From Elmis aenea (Eukaryota > Arthropoda > Insecta > Coleoptera > Elmidae), in NCBI GenBank assembly GCA_947652605.1, contig OX393576.1, positions 50,754,966 through 50,818,965 of the forward strand: a DNA stretch of 64,000 bases. Reading direction: 5' to 3'. The notes beneath the pieces are model-generated. The model did not search any database. It had not been told where the DNA came from and worked only from the letters and a program-made list of their open reading frames with translations. A program made the translations under genes and the position numbers. Of the stretch, positions 28,001-36,600 are shown piece by piece. Numbering within the stretch: the stretch's first letter is position 1; every line of letters starts with the position of its first letter.

Positions 28001-29330
28001 TTATCATAAGCCGCAAACATTTGGAGATACATTTTAATAGCTATATGTATGAAAATTAATACTTTAGTTAAGTTAAGCTGTATATGTTTATATATCAATG
28101 TACCAACATGTATTCTTGTTAAATTCAACTACGTTTTTTATGTATCATTACATATAATAATTAATTGTATTGTATTTAAATTTGTCTGGTCTTTTTTTTT
28201 TTTTTTGCAAAGTAACTTTTGATATGCAGATATTGTAAAAAAAACAATTAAATAAATGGATTATAATTTTTTTTAGCCCTGAAGAAGCTCATAAAAAAAA
28301 CATGAGCGAAACGTTGTAATTTAAAAAAACGTAAATAAATAAAGATACCGTCCAGTAAAACCGGAGTTTTATTATTTTTTGACGATATTGCAACTATACA
28401 ACGGACGTTCATATTATCAATATATCAATGTATTTACATATAAACATTTTTAACATGTTTTTTTGATCATGTTTTGTTATATTTTGGTTTTCATTGCGAC
28501 ATTAGCAGCTACTTTAAAGAGAACTCCTAAAATTTTATTGATGATTTATGAATCATACATTGATATTTTATTATGACTAGCCTTATACTGTTTTAAAGCA
28601 GGTACTTTTATTTGTTATTAAAACATAGCTTTCATATGTATTTGAAAAACAAAACCTAAATTTACAGCAAATCTTGCTACCGTTTTGATTTTACATGTAA
28701 GGTCCTGAGTATTATTTATTAGAGGCATTCTTACAATCATGCTAGGTGACATAATTTAAAATAGCTCTCGAGCAACATAAACAAGCACTTACCTCATCAA
28801 AGAAAACTTGAGTTTTTCTTAATATTTGCTTCAGTTCAGTTAATTCCAGGAAATTGCGTTTCAGGGCTTCGGCGTTTTGATTAACTTCTCGTAATTCATT
28901 CTCTAATTTTTCGAAAGTGGCCTGTGAAATTAAAACACTGTAACACAAATCTTTAAATTTCAACTAAAAAATCATACTTCTAAATCAATCATTTCTCGTG
29001 GCTGTGGAGCTTCTGGATTTTCCCCCGTATCCAACATCGGAATACCATCCTTTTTAATTTCTTTCTCCAAATATCGCAGCTTTCTCTCCATTTCATCACA
29101 ACGTCGGACTTCATTGACAAACTTACGTTGAAAAGCATTAACATCGGGATTAAGCTGTAAGAATTATTGTTACATCAGAAACTGAAATCATGAATTGCTG
29201 TTGAAAAACTCACATCTCTAAATTGAACTAGTCCTAGTTCTCCAAGTTCAGAAACACAGGCATATGCAGCTTCGCTTTGTAAAAATAGTTGACATAGGGT
29301 CATTTCCTCGCTCCGAAAAAGGGAACCCAT
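4061..29330 (-). CDS. Vha100-1: V-type proton ATPase 116 kDa subunit a (complete)
   Basis: Membrane subunit of the Vo sector; it forms the proton half-channels beside the c-ring in organelle, synaptic-vesicle and plasma membranes. Coding exons in order: 29214-29330, 28978-29154, 28793-28921, one of two alternatives (18722-18831/18846 or 16848-16945/16948), 13693-13819, 13461-13637, 13197-13409, 10925-11215, 10296-10645, 10113-10240, 7182-7411, 6628-6853, 4223-4394, 4061-4163. All junctions are GT-AG and keep phase. The product is about 845-854 residues, normal for the family. It starts [10 protein letters not shown] and ends ASQTPEE. The cytosolic N-terminal half contains [17 protein letters not shown] and [17 protein letters not shown]; the C-terminal half has about eight membrane segments. 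The conserved [14 protein letters not shown] carries the Arg (near residue 749) known to be essential for proton transport in yeast Vph1. A His/Gly-rich linker is encoded at 6628-6853. The 15 kb third intron holds the alternative exons. Confidence 0.95.
4745..4932. mobile_element. Hairpin MITE, Harbinger-like
   Basis: A 188 bp inverted repeat in the last V-ATPase intron region (4395-6627). Its arms, of about 60 bp, begin AGCTGTATTACACTATAC and return as GTATAGTGTAATACAGCT. TAA occurs directly on both sides (4742-4744 and 4933-4935), which fits the 3-bp target duplication of PIF/Harbinger elements. An open frame at 4707-4919 is an artefact of the palindrome. Confidence 0.6.
5232..5414. mobile_element. 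Short TA-flanked MITE with CAGGGT ends
   Basis: A 183 bp element between TA dinucleotides, starting CAGGGTGTTCTATTG and ending GCGCAACCCTG. Only the outer six bases are strictly inverted. The open frame on the minus strand (5179-5409) is long for this composition but has no recognisable product. It lies in V-ATPase intron 13. Confidence 0.5.
6172..6421. mobile_element. TIR element, about 250 bp
   Basis: Inverted termini TGATTCAGTTTGATTGTCGC (left) and GCGACAATCAAACTGAATCA (right). The right end continues to CACCCTGTATA, giving the same CAGGGTG plus TA terminus as the other elements here. The left outer bases are decayed. It is noncoding. Confidence 0.6.
6886..7033. mobile_element. Short hAT-like (SPIN-type end) MITE
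   Basis: Left end CAGCATTTCTCACCGCCGTC; the right end, read inward on the other strand, is CAGTGTTCCTCAACCTC. Both resemble the CAG(C/T)G-TTCTCAACC termini of nonautonomous hAT elements. The flanking eight bases match at only five positions (ATCTTAAT and GTATAAAT), so the duplication is decayed or wrong. It lies in V-ATPase intron 11, just upstream of exon 12. Confidence 0.4.
7505..7836. mobile_element. Truncated copies of TA/CAGGGTG elements
   Basis: Two single-ended pieces. CAGGGTGATCTAAATTC starts at 7505 and CAGGGTGTCCCAGATAACC at 7667. The second matches the left end of the element at 9071, so it is probably a fragment of the same family. Neither has a partner end that I could find. Confidence 0.4.
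7839..9057. mobile_element. Foldback DNA element, 1.2 kb
   Basis: A near-complete palindrome with two arms of about 600 bp. It begins CAGGGTGGTCCAAATTCGAT and ends ATCGAATTTGGACCACCCTG, with TA on both sides (7837-7838 and 9058-9059). The arms are diverged by a few percent, with small indels. The centre, near 8450, is short. No transposase is encoded, so this is a nonautonomous element. It sits in V-ATPase intron 10 (7412-10112). Confidence 0.8.
9071..9662. mobile_element. TA-flanked element with CAGGGTGT ends
   Basis: It starts CAGGGTGTACCAGATAAC and ends GAGACACCCTG, with TA on each side, just 13 bp from the foldback at 7839-9057. The interior is AT-rich and noncoding. Confidence 0.55.
11500..12045 (+). 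pseudogene. Tc1/mariner-type transposase relic
   Basis: Decayed coding sequence with shifts and stops in V-ATPase intron 7 (11216-13196). In shifting frames it reads AHDKIFT near 11785, then a stretch matching the mariner-family core [14 protein letters not shown] around 11890-11930. This is followed by KGIKT-like and VVKP-like blocks up to about 12025. Several frameshifts make it nonfunctional. Ends were not found. Confidence 0.6.
12845..12915 (-). mobile_element. hAT-like terminus (single end)
   Basis: Read on the minus strand from 12915 the sequence is CAGCGGTCGGCAACCCGCGG followed by a GC palindrome (GGGCCGCATGCGGCCC). This is a typical end of insect hAT-derived repeats. I could not find a matching left end or the 8-bp duplication of the adjacent CTCTAAAA. 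Confidence 0.4.
14028..14135. mobile_element. Fragment of the ACCCAATTGCACA MITE family
   Basis: It starts ACCCAATTGCACAAAGCATT and contains the blocks CAATAGTGCTGGATTTTGC and GTTAACA. A better preserved relative lies at 55414-55549. The second terminal repeat is not evident here. Confidence 0.4.
14136..16847. other. V-ATPase intron, no gene seen
   Basis: AT-rich intron between exon 5 and alternative exon 4b. It holds a 64-bp imperfect hairpin (16005-16068, arms CAAAGTGAAACTAAAAT) and a single CAGGGTG end at 16380. No exon, RNA gene or complete element was recognised. Confidence 0.4.
16848..16948 (-). CDS. Vha100-1: V-ATPase subunit a, alternative exon 4b
   Basis: Encodes [20 protein letters not shown] and on to GSVQLG, followed by donor GTACGT. 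It enters in phase 0 and leaves with GG of a split Gly codon, which exon 5 completes to give LGFVAGV. There are two acceptors three bases apart (exon start 16945, or 16948 which adds Gln), a tandem AG that could be used either way. It replaces exon 4a rather than adding to it, because both share the same entry and exit phases and both end in LG. It lies in the regulatory loop of the cytosolic N-terminal half. Higher GC than the flanking intron. Confidence 0.85.
16949..18363. other. V-ATPase intron, no gene seen
   Basis: AT-rich intron sequence between alternative exons. A hydrophobic open frame on the minus strand at 17815-18078 is discussed among the rejected items. Nothing else is supported. 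Confidence 0.4.
18364..18474 (-). other. Unexplained exon-like GC-rich island
   Basis: On the minus strand a strong acceptor (TTGTTCTTACAG) is followed by 36 open codons and a [14 protein letters not shown], then [14 protein letters not shown], then [10 protein letters not shown]. It is markedly GC-richer than the intron around it and lies 248 bp downstream of alternative exon 4a. Joined to exon 3 in phase 0 it would end the V-ATPase protein early, so it could be a poison exon or an alternative terminus. The other strand is also open over much of it. I do not recognise the peptide. Confidence 0.35.
18722..18846 (-). CDS. Vha100-1: V-ATPase subunit a, alternative exon 4a
   Basis: Encodes [20 protein letters not shown], then [17 protein letters not shown], with donor GTAATAAT after GG of a split Gly. 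This matches the standard Drosophila-type segment (LGEEG...LKLGFVAGV). Two acceptors keep frame: exon start 18831 (AERGG) or 18846, which adds TMCHQ. The polypyrimidine tract is poor for both, so the true start is uncertain. Phase-compatible with exons 3 and 5 and mutually exclusive in logic with 16848-16948. Confidence 0.85.
19476..20469. mobile_element. hAT-like nonautonomous element, 994 bp
   Basis: It starts CAGGGACTGCGAACGGAACG and ends TTTTTAGTCCCTG, with a perfect 8-bp duplication CTTTTAAG at 19468-19475 and 20470-20477. The subterminal regions carry many copies of AACGAAAACGAAA-like sequence on both sides, as expected for transposase-binding repeats. No transposase frame is evident. 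It lies in V-ATPase intron 3. Confidence 0.85.
21088..21444. mobile_element. MITE with TTTTTGTGCGATCG core ends
   Basis: Core inverted ends TTTTTGTGCGATCG (21106-21119) and CGATCGCACAAAAA (21375-21388). The interior is a set of nested hairpins of TTAGCAACGGCC and GGCCGTTGCTAA units. The right side continues with GCACCTCGGCC to GGCCTTGATACATAAATAAC. The same outer right part recurs at 46200-46331 and, diverged, at 54052-54170. The left outer arm seems shortened and runs into an (AAT)n tract. Confidence 0.65.
21445..26551. other. V-ATPase intron 3, central part, no gene seen
   Basis: Five kilobases of AT-rich intron. A GC hairpin (CCGGGCCCCTCAGGCCCGG at 23413) and a related CCGGGCC word at 23598 stand out but could not be placed in an element. 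No exon or RNA gene was recognised. Confidence 0.35.
26552..27443. mobile_element. TA-flanked TIR element, 892 bp
   Basis: Left end CCGGTAGAATGGGGC followed by TACTTGGGACAG. Right end on the other strand is CCGTAGAATAGGGC followed by AACCTGGGACAG. TA lies on both sides (26550-26551 and 27444-27445). Internal copies of the terminal GGGCAACTTGGGACA word occur near 26755 and 26815. It contains the nested MITE at 26976-27128. Noncoding. Confidence 0.7.
26976..27128. mobile_element. Stowaway-like MITE nested in a larger element
   Basis: A 153 bp element with ends CTACCTCTGTTCAAAAATGA and TCATTTTTGAACATAGGTAG and a TA duplication (26974-26975, 27129-27130). The TIR pattern (CTACCTCTGTTC...) and the TA target are those of Stowaway-type Tc1/mariner MITEs. 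Confidence 0.75.
28270..28400. repeat. Possible retroelement 3' tail
   Basis: Contains CCTGAAGAAGCTCATA followed by ACATGAGCGAAACGTTG, a small hairpin of the type seen at ends of insect Penelope-like or other non-LTR copies, then AATAAATAAAG. The assignment is weak because no coding part is present. Confidence 0.25.
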
Positions 29331-31432
29331 TTCGATAGTTTATTCTAATACCTCAATGTAAAGCAAAATCGAATTTTCGTTTTACGCAAACAAAAATTTA
29401 AAGACTGGCTGACACCACAGATCTACCACAAAACACCCACTCTCGTAGACTGTCGTAGACTGAAAGAATTCAATAATTATAGAACTGTCATTCTCTGCGC
29501 ATGTGTGCTAAATTGATTTCTCATTAGAAAAATTACAACACCGTAAATCTTTATAAGATCCAATTATATTTTTTGCAAATTATCTCTCCGCCACTGAGTG
29601 ATAAATCTTTTTTTTTTTTTGCAAGTTTTTCAAAAAAGTTATTTACTTAAAAGTATCATATTCAAGTGAAAATTTTGGCATAATTACCTCTTAATAAAAT
29701 TAAAAAGCAAATAACAGGCCTGATTATAAAAAGCAAGATAAGTGTTTAGTATAAATGGATATATCCACAAAACTAAACAAATTAGCGCTGGGTTTTTACT
29801 TAGTTTTAAGATTTTAACATGTTAGGCAGTTAGGGTTACCAGAATATCTCTTTTAAAGAGAACACGTTTTCTTTTTTTTTTTGTTCCAATTCCGATCTTT
29901 TCGTTCACTCTCTTTTTTTATTCTGATATTTTTTATTCCCTTTTTTCCTTAGTCACTTTTGGTCAAGATTTTAAAAAAATTATAAAACAGCCTTTTATAG
30001 GCCAAAGCGATAAACTCCTTTTTATGATTTTTTTAAATGTTAGTGCCAAAGCACTTGATTGATGCTTAACTTTCTATGTTTAAAATAAATTTCCTTAATA
30101 ATTAGGTTTAATATCACTAACTAGAAAATATTAATTCTAAGATTTTCCCGACATTGAATGTTTTGGACATTTGGTTCGTTATTCAACGTGAAAGTGCATT
30201 TGTTTGTGTAACAAAACTGATGAAATAAATCGACGATCATTATTTGCATGTTCTTGCATTTCTTCACAAAATGCAAGTTTACATACAGTATACAGTACTA
30301 GGGCAATTGTGAACTTGAATAAAAGTCATTAATAACTTTAATCGTTAACAAAGATATATTTCAATTTTTATTTCACTTTTGGATTGAGTTAGTGCAGTAT
30401 ACTTTATAAAATCATATTTGAGACATAAATATAGTATGGTTTAATTGTTATTGGATTTCTACTGATACATGTGTGATGTGTGTTACTTTATTGTTGAAAA
30501 TAGGGCGTATTTGGCAATGCCGTAATTCTAAACTTCTGTCTTGGGTTTTAAATTTTGCATTTATTGAACGCTTATTCGAGTTGAATGGTCATGTATTATT
30601 TAATTCTACCCTAAATGTTGTTATTAAGGCTAAAATTGAGCTTTTAATAAATCTATGACGTCATTTGTTGTGATTTGATTTTGATTACTCCCATTACAAT
30701 ACGTCATGGTGCATCTTTTGTACGGTATAGACTTATTAGGTAAAAGGAGATAGATATTTGATCTGTTTGTGTAATCTTTTCCGGCATTTTGACCAATTTT
30801 GCCGTTTAAATAAAAATATCGACGTACGTGCTATGTAAAAGGAGATAGATGTATTATCAGATGTGTAATCTTTTCCGTAATTTTGACGTTTAAAAATTAA
30901 AATCGCGTACTTGCAACGCTTTATTCTTGTTTAACACATTACTGCACATTACATAAAAAGGTTTCTCCCATTGTACGTACATTTTATAAGTTCATACGTT
31001 CATTTTAAAACAGAGAAAGTTCAAAGTACAGCTACGAGAGGGCTTTAGCTGTAGGTTTTCGCGTTAATATTACATTTCTTTGTATGAATTTGAAAATATA
31101 TGGGAGGCAAAAGGATTCTCAATTGAATTACAACTGTTATCTACTGAAAATGTTTCTAAACGTCATAATGGTGCATGTGAATTGATTATATCGGGTGATC
31201 GAAAATGATTGATGTCAAGGGTGTTAGGAACTTTATTCGAACGGATGGTATTCTAACCCATAGGGGAAAACCAGTGGCGTAGGGAAAAAATTTGTCTAGA
31301 CAGAATAGGTAATAATATTCTCCATTTAAATATGACAGCTAAATTTAGGACTCATACATTATTTAAGTAAAGTTCAAAATTGTGTACTGCAAATACAATA
31401 AACTTAAAAAAAATTATAGGTACATAATACGC
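29331..31432. other. Intergenic, V-ATPase 5' flank
   Basis: Holds the presumptive V-ATPase promoter and 5' UTR next to 29330. Two diverged direct repeats of about 70 bp start near 30738 and 30835 (shared words TAAAAGGAGATAGAT and GTGTAATCTTTTCCG, period about 96). No gene is evident. The genes on either side point away from each other. Confidence 0.4.
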
Positions 31433-33130
31433 GGTTCTCGTTTTTCGAGGGCCATTATGGATCATGGGGATCTCGTAAACGGTAAGAGTTACGACTTCGG
31501 TTAAATTAGGGCAAAGTTGTATATTCAGGTGCTTAATAATTTGACGCAATCAGAACTTATCTAGCTTATTTACGTTTTGAGATATTGGGAAAAAAGTGGA
31601 TTTTTGTTTTTTGCCCGTAACTTTTTCATTTGATGTCGAATTTCATATCCGTTAAAACTTTTTCATGACCACTTTTTGCAAGGAATTAAAATCCCCAATT
31701 AGATTTTTCATGTGACGTTTCGCTTTTTTAAACCATCATCAGGTCAATTTTTTCTTATGGACGCTATATCTGATTTTAACGCCAATTTGTAGAGCATTTT
31801 ATTCTGAATTCGATAATGTATAATACTGAGCACGTTTTTGAAATAATTGTTGTTAAAAATGGCAAAAACAAATACTTTATTTTGAAAAATTCCTAATCGG
31901 CGTGGTAAATAATTGTCTTTGCCCTTTTTACTTGGAAGTAGGAAGCAGGTAAGTAAACCGATTGAAATTACTATTAGAGGGGTTTAATTAAAGATTTAAC
32001 ACATTTTATAGATGACAAAATATATTATACAGTGCCAACAGTTTAGAAGACCAAGCCGTTTTGACGTTGCACGCGCTTTTTTTTTTTTTTTTTTAGATGT
32101 CACAAAACATAGCCACCTTATCTGTTTCATGGTGATATAAAAAAGGCTTTATTAAACAATAAACATTTTGTATGGAATAAAATAGCCATTTCGTTAAAAA
32201 AATATAGGCATTAATAAATATGTTGAGAAAGCATTAACATTGTTAACTTATTAGCAAATATTTTTAGAATATTTTCCCCAGTTAAGTAATTAAATACACT
32301 AACACATTTAATCCCTTATTTGGCACATTCTTGCAACAAAATTTTCGTTACCAAATATAACTTTCATAGTTTTTAAAAAACGTACAAAAATCTGTTTACT
32401 TATTAGAAGCCATTAACGCAGATAAAGGGCATAACTCGTTGAAGATGTAACCAATGCGTTCGTTTAACAATTTAAGTTAGTTCTTGGTTGGGTGACCGTG
32501 CATGGATGGCATAGCTGTTTTTTTCCCTTTAATAAATAAATAAATACCTACCTATTTTCGTTTTGTGTTAAATTTTTAACTAAATCCCTTTAATAGTAAT
32601 TTCAATCGGTTTACTTAACTGCTTCCAAGTAAAAAGGGACAAAGACATTTATTTCCCATGCCGATTAGGAATTTTTCAAAATAAAATATTGGTGTTTGTC
32701 ATTTTTAACAATAATTGTTTCAAAAAAGTGCTAACTGTTATACTTTGTCGAATTCAGAATAAAATGCTCTACAAATTGGCGTTTAAATCAGATATAGCGA
32801 CCATAAGAAAAAATTGACCGGATGATGGTTTAAAAAAAGAGAAACGTCGCATGGAAAATAAAATTGGGTATTTTGATTCCTTGCAAAAAGTGGACATAAA
32901 AAAGTTTTTACAGAAATGAAATTCGACATCAAATGGAAAAGTTACGGACAAAAAACAAAAATCCACTTTTTTACTTTTTCCCTTATATCTCAAAAACTAA
33001 AAAAACTAGATACGTTCTGTTTGCGTCAAATTATTAAGCACCTGAATATACAACTTTGCCCCAATTTAACTGAAGTCGTAACTCTTACCGTTTATGAGAT
33101 CCCCATAGTGGCCCTCGAAAAACGAGAACC
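31433..33130. mobile_element. Foldback element, 1.7 kb
   Basis: Two arms of about 550 bp (31433-31988 and 32581-33130) are inverted copies around a 590 bp spacer. The outer ends are GGTTCTCGTTTTTCGAGGGCC on the left and its complement, then CTGTATA, on the right. Each arm contains a CGTTTCGC-type word next to CATCATC, as in some retroelement tails. The spacer has a 19-base T run at 32080 and no transposase. It fills most of the gap between the two divergent genes. Confidence 0.75.
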
Positions 33131-33258
33131 CTGTATATTACTAGTATTTTAGTATTTCAAACATATTAATTAAAAATACGAAAAGGTATATAATGTGGTC
33201 TACAATGTAATCAAAACAAACTAAAAAGTAAAAACAAGATACGTTTGTTGATAAAAGT

Positions 33259-33286
33259 TATATATATATATATATATATATATATA
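33259..33286. repeat. (TA)n microsatellite
   Basis: Fourteen uninterrupted TA units immediately before the hairpin element at 33299. Confidence 0.9.
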
Positions 33287-33298
33287 AGCAGTTTCTAA

Positions 33299-33438
33299 TG
33301 GTGCCTGTCCACGTGAGAGTAAACTACTCTCGATAGCAGCGTCGCCAAGGATACAGCCCCTGAGAGTAACTCGCGATTGGCTGTATCCTTGGCGACGCTG
33401 CTATCGAGAGTAGTTTACTCTCACGTGGACAGGCACCA
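33299..33438. mobile_element. GC-rich hairpin MITE, Harbinger-like
   Basis: A 140 bp near-perfect palindrome starting TGGTGCCTGTCCACGTGAGA and ending with its complement. It is flanked by TAA at 33296-33298 and 33439-33441, the 3-bp duplication typical of PIF/Harbinger. The stem is about 58 bp and the loop short. Its GC content contrasts with the AT-rich surroundings. It lies about 250 bp upstream of the start codon at 33685. Confidence 0.75.
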
Positions 33439-33684
33439 TAACGATAATTTTTATTTAATTTTTACTTTACAACATACATTTTTATCTAAGAACATTTAAA
33501 AATCAAGAATGTAAGCACTAAATAGTGTACATCATGTAACTCTGATAACATAGGTACATAATTATGTCGTGAGAATATATGACAGAAAAAATTTAATGTC
33601 AAAATTTTGAGTTAAAATGTTAAATTTGTTGTTTTCAAGTTCTAATTTACATATTCTTTAAATGTAACATCACAACAAAAAATA

Positions 33685-36600
33685 ATGGAATATTTTGAAA
33701 GTACATCTGATGCTCATGCATCCCTGAGTTCACTGAACACGTCTAAGTCACTGATAGACAAAGAACCATCAAGTAACTTATTAATAAATGTGGATATTCC
33801 TTCAAGCAGAACAAATTATGATTTAGAACTAAGAATATCGGTTGATGGTAATCAGTTAGAACTTTCATTACCACAATCAAGTATATTGAGCTTAAAAAAT
33901 GATGTCCATTCTTTGAATTCTGTTACTACTAACTCATCAAAACAGATGCACACTATCAACCAAGATGAAATTATGCAAACACAATTTCCAAATTCTACTC
34001 TCAAAGAAACGATTCAAGGGGAAAATGAAAAGTTTACATGTAGTGAACAAATCCACAAGAAGATTCTGGAAAAATTATTTAAGGCCAGAGAACTTCTTAC
34101 GCCTGTTATTGACAGCATAATATTAAACGCAACAAAACATACTAAACCCAAAAATTTAAAATATGCTGATTGTCCTATATGTACACTATCCGCTGATCAG
34201 TACAGAAAAGCGTTAGCAGCTTCACAGTTAATAAAAGAAGTAACTGATGATTTGCTACAAAACAGCGTCAACAAAATGGGTGTAACAGTTGGAGAAGTCA
34301 TTCATTTTCCAGAAGACAAATTAAAAATAAACAAAGTGTACCTTCCTAAAAATTCTGAAGCTTTAGAAAACAATGAGAAAATTTACATAGACAAGTCAAT
34401 GATGGATCAGCTCCTTGATTTACATGAATTATTGGTAGATACTATTACGAAACTACGTGAAATCGAATTGGAACAAGCTGTTTTACATAAAACGGAACCA
34501 AGAAAAAGAGACTTAGCAAATCAAAGTGTAATGTCTCCTGATTGTTTTAAAGGCAGCAATGATGCACCTAATTCAGCCAAACAGCAACACGAAATTGCCA
34601 CAAGCAAAGAAGAACTAGCTAAGCTGCAAGAAGAATATGAAGATTTGAATAGTTATGTAAATATATTAAAAACTGTTGTGCAAAACACAACAGGCTCTGA
34701 CACTGAAACAAAAAGACCTACAGCCAGTGAACAGGACTTTCGAAAATCAAAGTCAGCCAACACCTTATCGAATTCACTTAAAACAAAACAAGTAACTGAT
34801 GTTTCTGGTGCTAGACGTAGCATTTTAGAATGTCTTAATGAACTAGCTCACGTTAGAGAGCTTTTAAAAGACATGAATGAATCGGATGAAATAGATTTGT
34901 CCAATGAAATTCAGTTAACTACTAACAAACAGGATAAAGAATGCTGTTGCAGATCTGATGTATCGCACTTACATGCTAAATTAAATGGTATTCCAGTTGT
35001 ACTCAAGTTAAATCAAGTAAGTTTTATTAATAACACAGCCTTCTTCTTTAAATAAAGCTTTCACTTGTTCCTTCCGATATTTACAACCTATCCCTCCATG
35101 ACAGTAAAACCAAGATTTAGAGGATTTATCCTGTTATAATAGTTACATAGAAAAATCTTGATTTATTACACAGCTTTTTTAACAGGTGGCACCTACTCTA
35201 AATATTGTCTACTTAAAAATAATTTGAAGACTTCGAAAAATAAATTTCAATATGTATACTATATTTTGCATTTTTTAACCCCCACCTAAATTTATTTTAA
35301 ATATTAAAATTATTAAATAGCAATATTATTAATAATGGTGTATTATATTTTGTACTTCTATGTTAAAAATGTTCAAATTATATCAGATTTATATATTTAG
35401 GTTTATAATTTTTTGTCTTTTTTTTCAGGAAACCTTAGCTACAATATTATCATCAGTACAATCTTTTAATACGTCATCAGTTAAGCTATACAGTGCTAAA
35501 TATGAAAGTGAAACAGAAAGTTACCCAAAAGAAATAAAAGTTCATAAAAATGACTTTGCTGCTGCAGACAAAACAGATTCACTTAGTGTTTTGTGTAAAT
35601 GTAAAAAATGTAATGATTCTAAAAAACTTAAATGTAAGAAAGCAAAATGCTTAGTTAAAACTGCCAATAAAATAAAATCGGATCACGATTCTGCCTGTTC
35701 ATTTAAATCAACTCCAAAGTTGACAGTAAGCGATGAAAGTCATGGCAATATATCACAAAATGAATCAGTTACGATTGATAAACAATTGCATGTAATAGCT
35801 TCAAAAAGTGCTTATCCGAAGGAAACTGCAAGTCATGCATCAATTGATCCTAATACTCGAGAATTTGGAATTACACAGTTGTTGGCTGATAAATTGCTAA
35901 AGTCTAATGAAAATTTGGACAACAGTGAAGCCAGCCCATCATTAGAAATCATCACAGAACAATCCGCTAACAATAGTGAGAGTAAAATGTTATTCATGAA
36001 TGCTTCTAAAGCTACTGTTATGTCAGTAGTTGACAAACATTTTAATAACAGATTTTCTGAAGTGTTAAAAAGAGATGCAGAGGAAGATCAAAATGTTCAT
36101 TCATCCAGTAAACCAATTCTGTTAAATGAGTCACAACAAACCAGTTTGGTTAAGAAACAAATGAAAGATAGTTCCTCGGTTCCTTTTGAAAAACGCCTTC
36201 AGTTGTTCAAAAACCGATGCAAAATATCTTCAAAATCAATTAGTGACTATGCACGAAAATATGTATCATTTGCTAAATATTATGATGATGTTAATAAATT
36301 AACAATTAATGATAGAAATCGAGATAAAGAGCTGACAGCTGTTGATGAAAAAGTCATAAAAAGAAGTTTGGGAGATGAAAATTCCAAAATTTTAGAAGTG
36401 AAAAAAATGTTAGGCAAGAAACAATCAAATAATCAACTAAAACCTAAAATCAGTGACTCAGGTTTACCATATTTAGCCAGCAAAAATTCAATACCAGTTA
36501 TACATAAAAATAGAAATAGAACTTGCTCCTCAATGATAGTCAACATGAATTCGCTTAACTCAAAATTACACCACGAAGGCATTTGTTACCCTAAAAGAGA

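Noticed and set aside
31352..33152. Similar frames on opposite strands (MRQIIKHLNIQL...)
   Set aside because: Same explanation: inverted arms of the 31433-33130 element.
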